Source: an uncultured Alistipes sp. (GTDB taxonomy: Bacteria > Bacteroidota > Bacteroidia > Bacteroidales > Rikenellaceae). Taken from it: a DNA stretch of 26,622 nt. The notes under the pieces are model-generated. The model ran no database searches. It saw only the letters and a list, made by a program, of their open reading frames with translations, and had not been told where the DNA came from. The DNA lies in contig NZ_CABMQJ010000030.1 in assembly GCF_902388705.1 (NCBI RefSeq), positions 1 to 26,622 of the forward strand. Direction: 5' to 3'. The position numbers and the translations under genes were made by a program. Of this stretch, positions 7,944 to 16,194 are shown piece by piece (the stretch's first letter is position 1; each line of letters opens with the position of its first letter).

Positions 7944-7978
7944 AGAAATCCCCGGGCCTTCGAACCCGGGGATTTTTC
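7944..7978. terminator. Bidirectional intrinsic terminator
   Basis: An 11-bp stem AAATCCCCGGG / CCCGGGGATTT encloses an 8-base loop, with T-rich tails on both strands. It lies between tamL (+) and the araC-type gene (-) and touches the stop codon of the latter. Confidence 0.85.
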
Positions 7979-8885
7979 AGTGCAGTGCCTTGTATTGCGA
8001 GGGCGACATTGCGGTATTGCGCTTGAAGTAGCTGCCGAAGAACGATTGGTTCGGGAAGTTCAGGTAGTAGGCAATCTCCTGTACGCTCATATTCGAATAT
8101 TTGAGCAGTGTCTTGGCTTCGAGGATTACGTAGTTGTCGATCCACTCCGATACCGACTGTCCGCTGATTCGCTTGATGAGCGTCGTGAGGTATTTGGGCG
8201 TGATGCAGAGCTGGTGTGCATAAAATCCTACGCTGCGCTCGGTGCGGAAATGGTCGCCCAGCAGTTGTATGAACTGCTTGAAATACTCTTCGGCGCGGTT
8301 GTGAGCTACATTCTGCTCTGCTGGATGATCCGCGAGATAGTGATTCAGGATGTCCCCGACCTTGTAGATAGTCGCGGCAATCAGTCCGCTGATGATGTCG
8401 TAGGAGAACTGGGTTTCGGGTCCCCGGGTTTCGCGTTCGACCTGCGCGATGAAACTGCGCAGGGAGAGACTCTCCCCGGGCGAAAGCGTCAGGCACGGAT
8501 TGGCTGCGAACTGCAGGAAGAGCGGCATCATGTTCTTGAGGTCGATGTTGATTCGGCGCATGAAGTCGGGCGAGATGACGATAACGTCGGCCTTGAAGTA
8601 TTCGTCCGAGTGAACCTGCAGGATGTTTTTCGGGCCGAAGACGAAAATCGAGTCTTTTTTCAGCCGGTACTCGCGCAGGTTGAGCGACACCTTGGTTTCG
8701 CCCTCCGTGCCGACGCCGATAACGCAGGCGTCGATACGGCACGGGAAACGGAAGATTTCCATCTGTGAGCCGCTGCTGGCCGTGATACATTCGCGCATCA
8801 GGCCCTGGCGGTTATCGCCGGCCATCTCGATGAGTTCGGCCAGCGTAAACGAGTTGATCGGAGTTTCTGTCTTTTTACTGTTCAT
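7977..8885 (-). CDS. AraC-family transcriptional regulator
   Basis: A 302-residue protein with an N-terminal cupin-like sensing part (about 40-180: beta-rich, FVFGPKNILQVHSDEYFKAD) and a C-terminal double helix-turn-helix DNA-binding domain from about 205. In the latter, SVGFYAHQLCITPKYLTTLIKRISG is the first HTH, and SVQEIAYYLNFPNQSFFGSYFKRNTAMSPSQYK is the second with the family signature. It is monocistronic: a terminator precedes it on the genome and another follows it. Neither ligand nor target can be inferred. A perfect-arm palindrome at 8943-8957 upstream may be an autoregulatory site. Confidence 0.93.
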   Translation of the reverse strand: MNSKKTETPINSFTLAELIEMAGDNRQGLMRECITASSGSQMEIFRFPCRIDACVIGVGTEGETKVSLNLREYRLKKDSIFVFGPKNILQVHSDEYFKADVIVISPDFMRRINIDLKNMMPLFLQFAANPCLTLSPGESLSLRSFIAQVERETRGPETQFSYDIISGLIAATIYKVGDILNHYLADHPAEQNVAHNRAEEYFKQFIQLLGDHFRTERSVGFYAHQLCITPKYLTTLIKRISGQSVSEWIDNYVILEAKTLLKYSNMSVQEIAYYLNFPNQSFFGSYFKRNTAMSPSQYKALH

Positions 8886-8942
8886 TTTATCCCTGTTATT
8901 CAGGCGGAATATACTAAAAAAACACGATATACAGTTCTAATC

Positions 8943-8957
8943 GTTCGATATTCGAAC
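8943..8957. promoter_or_regulatory. Palindrome upstream of the araC-type gene (possible operator)
   Basis: GTTCGA-TAT-TCGAAC has perfect 6-bp arms, 58 bases upstream of the regulator start. Further GTTC and GAAC half-like motifs lie nearby. No clear TAnnTTTG box was found for this gene. Confidence 0.35.
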
Positions 8958-9015
8958 TATATGAACAATTTACTACCCTTTTGGAGTTGCCGCCCCGACG
9001 GTGAGAGGGAAAACG

Positions 9016-9046
9016 AAAAAAGTGCCGTTATTACGGCACTTTTTAC
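9016..9046. terminator. Intrinsic terminator after the ompH pair
   Basis: GTGCCGT / ACGGCAC with a TATT loop, flanked by A6 and T5, so the stem can extend to about 12 bp. It ends the minus-strand nadK-uppS-bamA-ompH run and is symmetric enough to act on both strands. Confidence 0.85.
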
Positions 9047-9080
9047 ATTTATGGGTATGTCGAGTCCGCTCCGAAGCGGC

Positions 9081-9623
9081 TTATTTCTTTGCTTCGGCTG
9101 CCGGGGCATCCGTGATGCCGAGTTCCTTCTTCACCACGGGAGCGAGGTCCGTCAGCGTGGCTTCGTCGAAGTAGGCCAGCGAACCTGCCGAGGTGTCGAA
9201 TACGGCCAGGTAACCGCCTGCGGCTGCTACCTTGTCGATTGCACCCTTGGCTTTCTCGATGATCGGGGCCAGCAACTCGTTATAGCGCTTCTGCAGATCC
9301 TGCTGTGCTATCTGTTCGAAATCGTTGCGGCGTTTGATAAGCTCGTTCAGCTCTTTCTCCTTGAGCTCGCGTACGGCGTCCGCCATCGTGCTGAAATTCT
9401 TGTTGAATTCCTGATACTTGGTGTTGTATTCGACGGTCAGGGTTTCCATATTCTCCTGGAGATCCTTGCTGTAAGCCTCGAGGTTGGTCTGCATCTCCTT
9501 GGTTTCAGGCATGGCCGAAATGACCTCCTGGGTATTGATACGTCCGAATTTCTGCTGCGCGAAGAGCGAGGTGGCGCTCACCGCCAATACAACCGCAAGG
9601 GTTAGTTTGATTGCTTTTTTCAT
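9081..9623 (-). CDS. ompH: OmpH/Skp-family periplasmic chaperone (second copy in operon)
   Basis: A 180-residue protein with signal peptide MKKAIKLTLAVVLAVSATSLFAQ. A Skp start, KFGRINTQEVISAMPETKEM, leads into long coiled-coil arms rich in Glu and Lys (about 45-120). The chain then returns to the body with GGYLAVFDTSAGSLAYFDEATLTDLAPVVKKEL. Skp trimers hold unfolded outer-membrane proteins in the periplasm on the way to BamA. The Ala/Lys-rich tail (DAPAAEAKK) is low complexity. It is 29 bp downstream of another ompH and in the bamA cluster, as in other Bacteroidetes. Confidence 0.94.
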   Translation of the reverse strand: MKKAIKLTLAVVLAVSATSLFAQQKFGRINTQEVISAMPETKEMQTNLEAYSKDLQENMETLTVEYNTKYQEFNKNFSTMADAVRELKEKELNELIKRRNDFEQIAQQDLQKRYNELLAPIIEKAKGAIDKVAAAGGYLAVFDTSAGSLAYFDEATLTDLAPVVKKELGITDAPAAEAKK

Positions 9624-9652
9624 AAAGTATTTAAGTTAATTGTTTGATGATT

Positions 9653-10159
9653 CTACTTTTTGAGGGTGTCGATTACCTGCTGCGTGCGCTCCACGGCGGG
9701 ATTCGTATAGAGCAGCGTGGGATTGTTCGCCGAGTCGAGCACGATGTCGGCCCCGGCCTGCTTGGCATAGGCCTCGATGGCGGCGAAGACTTTCTTCTGG
9801 ATTGGCTCGATGGTTTCGATGCGTTTTTTCATCAGGGTGCCGTCGTTGCCGAAAAGGCTTTCCTGATACTCCTGTGCCTCTTTCTCCTTGGCCAGGATTG
9901 CGTTTTCGCGGACCTGGCGCGTGGTGGCCGTGAGCGAAGCTTTCTGGTTCATGTAGTTGTTATAGAGCGCTTCGACCTCGGCGAATTTTGCGTCTACCTG
10001 ATTCTGGTATTGCTCGGCCAGCTTATCCAGGGTGGAGATTGCCGTATTATAAGCGTCGACGGATTTGAAGATTTTCTCGCTGTTGACGATTATGTAGTTC
10101 TGTGCCGATAACGTACCGGCCGTAAGAACGAATGCCGCGATTAATATCAGACGTTTCAT
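9653..10159 (-). CDS. ompH: OmpH/Skp-family periplasmic chaperone (first copy)
   Basis: A 168-residue protein with signal peptide MKRLILIAAFVLTAGTLSAQ. It continues NYIIVNSEKIFKSVDAYNTA and a coiled-coil region (45-110). The C-terminal strand is GADIVLDSANNPTLLYTNPAVERTQQVIDTLKK. It shares the family plan with its neighbour but is clearly diverged, so the pair is an old duplication and may have separate clients or form mixed trimers. A promoter box at 10230-10237 could serve the two ompH genes apart from bamA. Confidence 0.93.
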   Translation of the reverse strand: MKRLILIAAFVLTAGTLSAQNYIIVNSEKIFKSVDAYNTAISTLDKLAEQYQNQVDAKFAEVEALYNNYMNQKASLTATTRQVRENAILAKEKEAQEYQESLFGNDGTLMKKRIETIEPIQKKVFAAIEAYAKQAGADIVLDSANNPTLLYTNPAVERTQQVIDTLKK

Positions 10160-10229
10160 AATCCTTGTGTTTTAAGTTAATATTCAGCCGGATTCCCGGA
10201 ACAATGCTATAAATATAACTATTTTCTTT

Positions 10230-10237
10230 CAAATTTA
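10230..10237 (-). promoter_or_regulatory. Putative -7 box (TAAATTTG on the minus strand) for the ompH pair
   Basis: TAnnTTTG match in the 183-bp gap between bamA and ompH, 70 bases before the ompH ATG. An 11-bp direct repeat (AATTTATTGCC on the plus strand, 10232-10242 and 10250-10260) overlaps it. No good -33 match. Confidence 0.4.
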
Positions 10238-10342
10238 TTGCCACAGGTGAATTTATTGCCTGATGCACCTGCTTCCCGCATTCTTCGGGAGAGCCCGTTT
10301 CAGGCGTATTCCCCGAAGCTTACCGCAATCCGCCGCCGCCGT

Positions 10343-12919
10343 TTAGAACTGCTGGCCGAGTACGAAGTGGAACTGGCTGCCGCTCTTCTTGGTCGAACCC
10401 GCCGGGGCGTCGAAGCCGTAGCCCCAGTCGATGCCGAGCATGCCGACCACGGGCAGGTAGAGGCGGACGCCGAAGCCGGCTGCACGTTTGATTTTGAAGG
10501 GCGAGAACTTGCGCCACGATTCGAATGCGTTACCGCCCTCGAGGAAGCCGAGCACGTAAATCTGCGACGACGGTTTCAGGATGACGGGGTAGCGCAGCTC
10601 GGCCGTGTATTTGTTGTAGGCGACCGAATAGTCGTTCGTGGGATCGAGGGCACCGTCTTCGTAACCGCGCATCGAGATGATGTCGATACCGTATATATTG
10701 TAGCCGGACATACCGTCGCCGCCGACTTCGAAGCGCTCGAAAGGCGAAACCTTATATTTGTTGTAATTGCCGAGGTAACCCATTTCGGCCTTGAGCATCA
10801 GCACGAGGTTCGAGTTTTGCGTCAGCGCCTGGAACCATTGTCCTTTCAGCTGCCATTTGTGGAACTCTACCCAGCGGTAGCGTTCCTGGTTGGCTTTGTC
10901 CTGGATGGACGAACTGGTGGACGTGGTGGCGAGCCGCTCGAGTTCCTTATAATTTTTGCCGTCCCAGAGCGAGTAGGGGGGCGTGAACTGCACCGAAACG
11001 CTGAACTCCGAACCGCGCCGCGGGTAGATGGGCTGGTCGACCGAGTTGCGGGCGAAGACGAGTTTGAGCGAAAGCAGGTTGGCTGCTCCGTTGGTCATGC
11101 CGAACGTATTCCAGTTCTTGAGCGAGAAGCGTTCGTAGCTCGCCTCGCCGTAGAGCGTGAAGTAGGGGTCGGGCCAGTTCAGGCGCTTGCCCAGTCCGGC
11201 GGCCACGCCGTACGTACGGAAGTACTGCGTACTCTTCTGCCATACGTAGTAGGCGTTGTTCTGCTCGGAGAAGTGGGCCGATATGGTAAACGAGTTGGGT
11301 TTTTTGCCGCCGAGCCACGGGTCGGTGAAACTCAAGGCGAAAGCCTTGTAATAGGTACCGTTGGTCTGGGCCGACACCGACAGGCGCTGGTTCTGCCCCA
11401 TCGGGTAGGGGCGCCAGGCCCCTTTCTTGAAGAAATTCTTGATAGAAAGGTTGTTGAGCGTGATGCCGACCGAACCTACGAATGTACCGGAGCCCCAGCC
11501 GCCGGCGATGTTGAACTGGTCGGAAGCCTGCTCCTCGAGCGGCCAGTTGACGTTGACCAGCCTGTCCGAAACGGGTTTGATGTCGGGCATGATTGTCTCG
11601 GGGTTGAAATGCCCCATCGAGCCCAGCGTGCGGATGGTCTGCATGAGCAGCGAGCGGTCGTACAGCTCGCCCGGGAAGGTGCGCAGCTCGCGGCGGATTA
11701 CCTCGTCGTCGACGCGCTGGTTGCCGGTGATGCCGACCTCGTTAATCTGGAACTGCTTACCCTCGAATACCTTGACCTCGATGTCGATCGAGTCCGGGCC
11801 GATAATCGTTTCGGCGGGTTCGATTTGCGACATCAGGTAGCCGTTGTTCTGGTAGAGCGACGATACGGACATCGCCTCGGGGTCGGTCTCCTTGCCGATA
11901 CCCAACCGCTTGTGCATCGATTTCTTGTCGTAGGTGTCGCCTTTGTTCACACCGAACATCTGCTGCAGGTTGTCGGTTTCGTAAACCGAGTTGCCGACCC
12001 ACGACACGTTGCGGATATAGTATTTGTTGCCTTCGGAGAGGTCGATGTCGATCCCCAGCCGCTTGTCGTTGATCGGGTAGATCGAGTCGCGTACGATTGT
12101 GGCGTTACGGTAGCCGCGCGAGTTGTAGAAGTCGATCAGAAGGTCTTTGTCCGTGTCGTAATCGCTCTCGTTGAGTTTCGCGCCGCGGAAGATGTTGATG
12201 CTCTTCTGGTGGGTTTTCTTGAATGTCCGGCGCAGGCGCTTGTCCTTGAACTGTTCGTTGCCGGTGAAGTTGATTTTGCCGATTTTGACCTTGTTCTTGC
12301 GGTCGACCAGGAACGTGACGTTGACCATCTGCGGGCGCAGCGTGTCGTTGGTGATGCGGACGCCCACATCCGTGTTGCGGAAGCCCTTTTCAGACCAGTA
12401 GGCCTTGATGAGTTTCTGGTTTTTGTCGATGATGTAATCCGAGAGCTCGCTGCCGCGTTTTAATTTCAGTTTTTCGAGCAGGTCTTTTTTCTTGCCTTTC
12501 GAAATGCCCTCGAAGTCCCAGTTGTTTACGCGGGGACGCTCCTTGAGGAAGACCTCCAGGTCGAGGCTGTCGCCCTCGATTTCGGCGCCGATTTTCACGT
12601 CCGAGAAGAAGCGCTGGCTCCACAGGCGCGAAATGGCGTTGGCGATGAAGTTGCTGGGCAGGTAAATCGAATCCCCGGCAATCAGCCCGGCCGACGATTT
12701 GAGGATGTCGGGGTTGAGATATTGGACGCCGTTGATGTTGACGTTTCGGATGTAGTAGAGCTTCTGTGCCCCGCTCTGCCGCATGACGGGAGCGTCTTCC
12801 GGGAATGCGGGTTTTGCCGAGGCTGCGGTGTCTGCAGGATTCTGCTCCTGGGCGAATATATTCGTGCAGTACAGTGCGAGGACTGCGACTGCCGTAAATA
12901 GCTTACCGAAATAGTTCAT
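10343..12919 (-). CDS. bamA: BamA outer-membrane protein assembly factor
   Basis: An 858-residue Omp85 protein that forms the core of the beta-barrel assembly machine. A signal peptide (MNYFGKLFTAVAVLALYCTNIFAQ) is followed by a short acidic spacer. About five POTRA modules cover residues 55-440, with repeated patterns such as VKIGKINFTGNEQF, YYIRNVSWVGN and FQINEVGITGNQRVDDE. A 16-strand barrel follows, with MRGYEDG as the conserved loop-6 RGY/F motif and a terminal FHFVLGQQF. It sits 26 bp after uppS. It is the essential Bam copy, in contrast to the lipidated TamA-like protein at 5523. Confidence 0.96.
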   Translation of the reverse strand: MNYFGKLFTAVAVLALYCTNIFAQEQNPADTAASAKPAFPEDAPVMRQSGAQKLYYIRNVNINGVQYLNPDILKSSAGLIAGDSIYLPSNFIANAISRLWSQRFFSDVKIGAEIEGDSLDLEVFLKERPRVNNWDFEGISKGKKKDLLEKLKLKRGSELSDYIIDKNQKLIKAYWSEKGFRNTDVGVRITNDTLRPQMVNVTFLVDRKNKVKIGKINFTGNEQFKDKRLRRTFKKTHQKSINIFRGAKLNESDYDTDKDLLIDFYNSRGYRNATIVRDSIYPINDKRLGIDIDLSEGNKYYIRNVSWVGNSVYETDNLQQMFGVNKGDTYDKKSMHKRLGIGKETDPEAMSVSSLYQNNGYLMSQIEPAETIIGPDSIDIEVKVFEGKQFQINEVGITGNQRVDDEVIRRELRTFPGELYDRSLLMQTIRTLGSMGHFNPETIMPDIKPVSDRLVNVNWPLEEQASDQFNIAGGWGSGTFVGSVGITLNNLSIKNFFKKGAWRPYPMGQNQRLSVSAQTNGTYYKAFALSFTDPWLGGKKPNSFTISAHFSEQNNAYYVWQKSTQYFRTYGVAAGLGKRLNWPDPYFTLYGEASYERFSLKNWNTFGMTNGAANLLSLKLVFARNSVDQPIYPRRGSEFSVSVQFTPPYSLWDGKNYKELERLATTSTSSSIQDKANQERYRWVEFHKWQLKGQWFQALTQNSNLVLMLKAEMGYLGNYNKYKVSPFERFEVGGDGMSGYNIYGIDIISMRGYEDGALDPTNDYSVAYNKYTAELRYPVILKPSSQIYVLGFLEGGNAFESWRKFSPFKIKRAAGFGVRLYLPVVGMLGIDWGYGFDAPAGSTKKSGSQFHFVLGQQF

Positions 12920-12945
12920 CTATTTAAATCTAATCTTAACTTCAT

Positions 12946-13659
12946 CTATTTTACCAACCCGAAACGTCGGTCGCGCCGGGCGTATTCCTCCATTGCACGG
13001 TCGAACTCCGCTTCCGTGAAATCGGGCCACAGGACCTGCGGAAAGTAGAGTTCGGCGTAGGATGCCTGCCAAAGCAGGAAATTGCTCAACCGGTGCTCGC
13101 CGCTCGTGCGGACGATCAAATCCGGATTGGGGTAGGGCGCCGTGTCGAGCGCTGCGCTGATCGTCCCCTCCGTAATCTCCTGCGGAGCCACTTCACCGGC
13201 GGCGACCCGTGCCGCGATGTGCTGCACGGCGCGCGTGATTTCACTGCGCGACGAGTAGTTGAGCGCCAGAATCAACGTCAGGGTCTTGCCTCCGGCCGTG
13301 CGTTGCTCGGCTTCGGAGAGGTAGCGCTGCACCTTTTCCGAAAAACGCGTGCGGTCGCCGATCATCCGGATTTCTACGCCCTGGCGTATCAGTTCGGGAG
13401 TTTCGTTGACCACGCTTTTACAGAAAAGCTCCATCAGCGCATCGACCTCGTGCTCGGGGCGTCCCCAGTTTTCGGTCGAGAACGCATAGAGCGTCAGGTA
13501 CTTCACGCCCCAGCGCGCAGCTGCACGCAACGATGCCCGTACGGGCTCCACACCCGCGGCATGGCCCTCGTAACGCTCCTTGCCGCGCATCTCGGCCCAG
13601 CGGCCGTTGCCGTCCATGATGATGGCGACGTGTTGCGGTATGCGATTCTGCTCGCTCAT
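12946..13659 (-). CDS. uppS: Undecaprenyl diphosphate synthase (cis-prenyltransferase)
   Basis: A 237-residue cytoplasmic enzyme that adds isopentenyl units to farnesyl diphosphate to make the C55 carrier lipid for peptidoglycan and capsule. The signature HVAIIMDGNGRWA includes catalytic Asp16. NYSSRSEI and the terminal RTSGEHRLSNFLLWQASYAELYF-LWPDF block are intact. ATG 13659 is chosen over a TTG 12 bases upstream because it starts just before the conserved block and lies 10 bases past a TATATTTG promoter box. It precedes bamA by 26 bp. Confidence 0.96.
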   Translation of the reverse strand: MSEQNRIPQHVAIIMDGNGRWAEMRGKERYEGHAAGVEPVRASLRAAARWGVKYLTLYAFSTENWGRPEHEVDALMELFCKSVVNETPELIRQGVEIRMIGDRTRFSEKVQRYLSEAEQRTAGGKTLTLILALNYSSRSEITRAVQHIAARVAAGEVAPQEITEGTISAALDTAPYPNPDLIVRTSGEHRLSNFLLWQASYAELYFPQVLWPDFTEAEFDRAMEEYARRDRRFGLVK

Positions 13660-13668
13660 ATTAGGGCA

Positions 13669-13676
13669 CAAATATA
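13669..13676 (-). promoter_or_regulatory. Putative -7 box (TATATTTG on the minus strand) for uppS-bamA
   Basis: TAnnTTTG match whose inner end is only 9 bases from the uppS ATG, so the mRNA leader would be nearly absent. It gives the uppS-bamA part its own start apart from nadK. Confidence 0.45.
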
Positions 13677-13738
13677 GGGAATAAAAATGAAAAATACCTA
13701 TTTAATGAACAACTTTACACTGATTTCAGATAGGAGCG

Positions 13739-14617
13739 TCAACTGCGGATGTCTATGCCCCACATCATTTTATTCCGTAACGTGTCGTAAAATGATATAT
13801 TGTGCGGGACAGCCAAAAAAATCTTCTGTTCAGCGCGTTTAATCGTGAATGCGGCCTCTTGGCCGATGGCGTAAACGCGGCTGTCGAGCGTCACGAACGC
13901 ATCGGAGCGCCGCGCGTGTACTTGCAATGTGATAGTCGCCGAGTCGGGGATGACCACGGGACGCATGGTGAGGTTGTGCGGCGCCAGGGGCGAGATTACC
14001 AGGCAGGCGCAGGTCGGAGCCACGACGGGGCCGCCTGCGCTCAACGAGTAGGCGGTCGAGCCGGTCGGTGTCGAGACGATTACGCCGTCGCCGTGGTAGG
14101 TGGCTACCATCTGGCTGTCGACGTAGGTTTCGACCGAAATCATTCCCGCACCGTGGCGCTGCACGGTGAATTCGTTGAGCGCCAGTACGCTGCCGGGCTG
14201 GCGGGTGTAGCCGCCCTTGACCTCGAGCATCGAGCGGGGCTCGGTGGTGAGGTGCCCCGCGGCGATTTCTTCGAAAATCAAATCGAGTCCCGCACTGGGG
14301 GCGCTGGTCAGGAATCCCAGGTGTCCGGCGTTGATGCCCATTACGGGGATCGGAGCGCCGCAAAGGCGCTGTACCCCTTCGAGCAGGGTGCCGTCGCCGC
14401 CGTAGCAGACCATCACCGTGTCGGCGGGTTGTTCGCCGACGTGCTGTCCATATGTTTTTTCAGGCGGAATTGGGATACCCGTGAACTCGCTTACGAGCGG
14501 GGCGAACTCTTCGTTGACGGCGTATTCGAACCCGAAAAGACGGAGCGCGTCGAACAACTGGCGGATCTCCGCGGCGGTATGGGCTAACTGCCTGCGGGAA
14601 AAAAGTATGATTTTCAT
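13739..14617 (-). CDS. nadK: NAD kinase
   Basis: A 292-residue cytoplasmic enzyme that phosphorylates NAD to NADP. It has the GGDGTLLE motif (73-80), the NE motif at 148-149 (ALNEF), and the long conserved GDGVIVSTPTGSTAYSLSAG (176-195). Length is normal. The open frame continues upstream, but ATG 14617 (MKIILFSRRQ) matches the family start. A short 79-bp gap with a promoter box separates it from uppS, so it may be read together with uppS or alone. Confidence 0.95.
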   Translation of the reverse strand: MKIILFSRRQLAHTAAEIRQLFDALRLFGFEYAVNEEFAPLVSEFTGIPIPPEKTYGQHVGEQPADTVMVCYGGDGTLLEGVQRLCGAPIPVMGINAGHLGFLTSAPSAGLDLIFEEIAAGHLTTEPRSMLEVKGGYTRQPGSVLALNEFTVQRHGAGMISVETYVDSQMVATYHGDGVIVSTPTGSTAYSLSAGGPVVAPTCACLVISPLAPHNLTMRPVVIPDSATITLQVHARRSDAFVTLDSRVYAIGQEAAFTIKRAEQKIFLAVPHNISFYDTLRNKMMWGIDIRS

Positions 14618-14778
14618 CGGCGGAGTTTCGAAAAAATAAGTAACTTTACCACGCCAAGGCGACGCAGGGAGCCGTTCGTGCTCCGCCCGGATCGCCCGGC
14701 GCAATTTGGTTCTACATCGTGACGGCATGGTTCGTGCTCCGGTTCGTCCGGCGGCAGCGAAGCCTGCAGTCATACGTG

Positions 14779-14786
14779 CAAATATA
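14779..14786 (-). promoter_or_regulatory. Possible -7 box (TATATTTG on the minus strand) for nadK
   Basis: TAnnTTTG match in the 178-bp divergent gap between nadK and pdxJ. It would give nadK a leader of about 155 bases. It is only 10 bases from the pdxJ start, so it could also be a chance match. Confidence 0.3.
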
Positions 14787-14795
14787 CGGATTTTT

Positions 14796-15512
14796 ATGAC
14801 AAAGTTAAGTGTAAACATCAATAAGATTGCCGTAGTGCGCAATTCGCGCGGCGGGAATCTGCCCGACGTGGTGCAAACGGCCCTCGACATCGAGCGTTTC
14901 GGCGCCGACGGCATCACGGTGCATCCGCGTCCCGACGCCCGCCATATCCGTTACGACGACGTGCGGAACCTGAAGCGGGTGCTCGCCACCGAATTCAACA
15001 TCGAGGGCAATCCGATTCCGGATTTCATCGACCTCGTGCTGGAGGTCGTCCCGACGCAGGTGACCCTCGTGCCCGACGCCCACGACGCCATCACTTCGAA
15101 CGCCGGATGGGATACCGTCGCCAACCGGGACTTCCTGACCGGGGTTGCGGCGCGCTTTCATGAAAAGGGCATCCGGGTTTCGATTTTCGTCGACCCCGAC
15201 CCGGCGATGGTCGCGGGAGCCAAAGCCTGCGGCGCCGACCGGGTGGAGCTCTATACCGAGGCCTTTGCCCGCGAGTACCCCGCCGGCCCGGAGGCTGCGC
15301 TGGCTCCCTATCTCGCCGCCGCCGAAGAGGCGCGCCGGCAGGGGCTGGGGCTCAATGCAGGGCACGACCTGAACCTGGAAAACCTGCGTTTCTTCGTCAG
15401 CCGCATCCCGTGGACGGACGAGGTGTCGATCGGCCATGCGCTGATTTGCGATGCGCTCCGGTACGGATTGGAGAATACCGTACAGTTGTATAAACGCGAA
15501 CTCAAATTTTAG
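14796..15512 (+). CDS. pdxJ: Pyridoxine 5'-phosphate synthase
   Basis: A 238-residue TIM-barrel enzyme of the DXP-dependent vitamin B6 pathway; it condenses 1-deoxyxylulose 5-phosphate with 3-amino-2-oxopropyl phosphate. The sequence starts TKLSVNINKIAVVRNSRGG and shows GADGITVHPRPDARHIR, a substrate-binding region around FIDLVLEVVPTQVTLVPD, and GLNAGHDLNLENL near the end. ATG 14796 is the family start; a longer in-frame start upstream would add 30 Arg/Pro-rich residues not typical of PdxJ. It opens a plus-strand group with the SGNH hydrolase and CCA enzyme. Confidence 0.96.
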   Translation: MTKLSVNINKIAVVRNSRGGNLPDVVQTALDIERFGADGITVHPRPDARHIRYDDVRNLKRVLATEFNIEGNPIPDFIDLVLEVVPTQVTLVPDAHDAITSNAGWDTVANRDFLTGVAARFHEKGIRVSIFVDPDPAMVAGAKACGADRVELYTEAFAREYPAGPEAALAPYLAAAEEARRQGLGLNAGHDLNLENLRFFVSRIPWTDEVSIGHALICDALRYGLENTVQLYKRELKF

Positions 15513-15536
15513 TTATTAGTTAGATAGAAGCCGACC

Positions 15537-16190
15537 ATGAAAAAAATCATTCTCCTCGCAGCGGCCCTCCTCTGTGCGGCCGCATCGTTCGCCCAGAGCG
15601 AATACAATTACCAGCGCCGCAGTTTGTTCGAACAGCTTCCGATACGGGGCAACGACATTGTTTTCCTCGGCAACAGCATCACCGATTACGGCGAATGGCA
15701 GGAGTTGTTCAACAACCGCCATATCAAGAACCGCGGTATCAGCGGCGACCGTTCGGGCTGGATGCTCGACCGTCTCGACCCGATTATCGAGGGCCATCCG
15801 AAGAAGTTGTTCCTGATGATTGGCACGAACGACCTGGCCGCCGGCATTTCGCCCGGGGAGGTGGCGCGCAATATCGAAAAAATCCTCGACCGCTTCCAGG
15901 AAGAGTCGCCCTGGACGAAGATATATGTGCAGAGTATCTTCCCGGTGAACGGCGTGGATACCAAGGCCAAGCCCCGCAACCATTGGAAGAAAGGCGCCGA
16001 AATCATCGAAACCAACAAATTGATTGAAGCGCTCTGCGAGGGCCGCAAGAATGTCCTTTACATCGACGTCTATTCGGCGCTGGCCGATGAAAAAGGCATG
16101 CTCGACAAACGCTATACGAACGACGGGCTGCACCTGATGGGCGAGGGGTACCTCGTCTGGAAGGGAGTCATCGAAAAATACGTGAAATAG
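15537..16190 (+). CDS. Exported SGNH/GDSL-family hydrolase
   Basis: A 217-residue protein with signal peptide MKKIILLAAALLCAAASFAQ, hence periplasmic or secreted. SGNH blocks are visible: FLGNSITDYGEW with Ser47, Gly70 in RGISGDRSG, GTNDL with Asn98, and DGLHL with Asp196 and His199. Family members remove acetyl or other ester groups from sugars, lipids or glycans; the particular substrate is unknown. It lies 24 bp after pdxJ and only 4 bp before the CCA gene, suggesting one transcript without an obvious shared role. Confidence 0.92.
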   Translation: MKKIILLAAALLCAAASFAQSEYNYQRRSLFEQLPIRGNDIVFLGNSITDYGEWQELFNNRHIKNRGISGDRSGWMLDRLDPIIEGHPKKLFLMIGTNDLAAGISPGEVARNIEKILDRFQEESPWTKIYVQSIFPVNGVDTKAKPRNHWKKGAEIIETNKLIEALCEGRKNVLYIDVYSALADEKGMLDKRYTNDGLHLMGEGYLVWKGVIEKYVK

Positions 16191-16194
16191 CCGC

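Noticed and set aside
10238..12463. 741-residue plus-strand frame opposite bamA
   Set aside because: Shadow of the bamA coding strand in high-G+C DNA; bamA has clear signal peptide, POTRA and barrel motifs.
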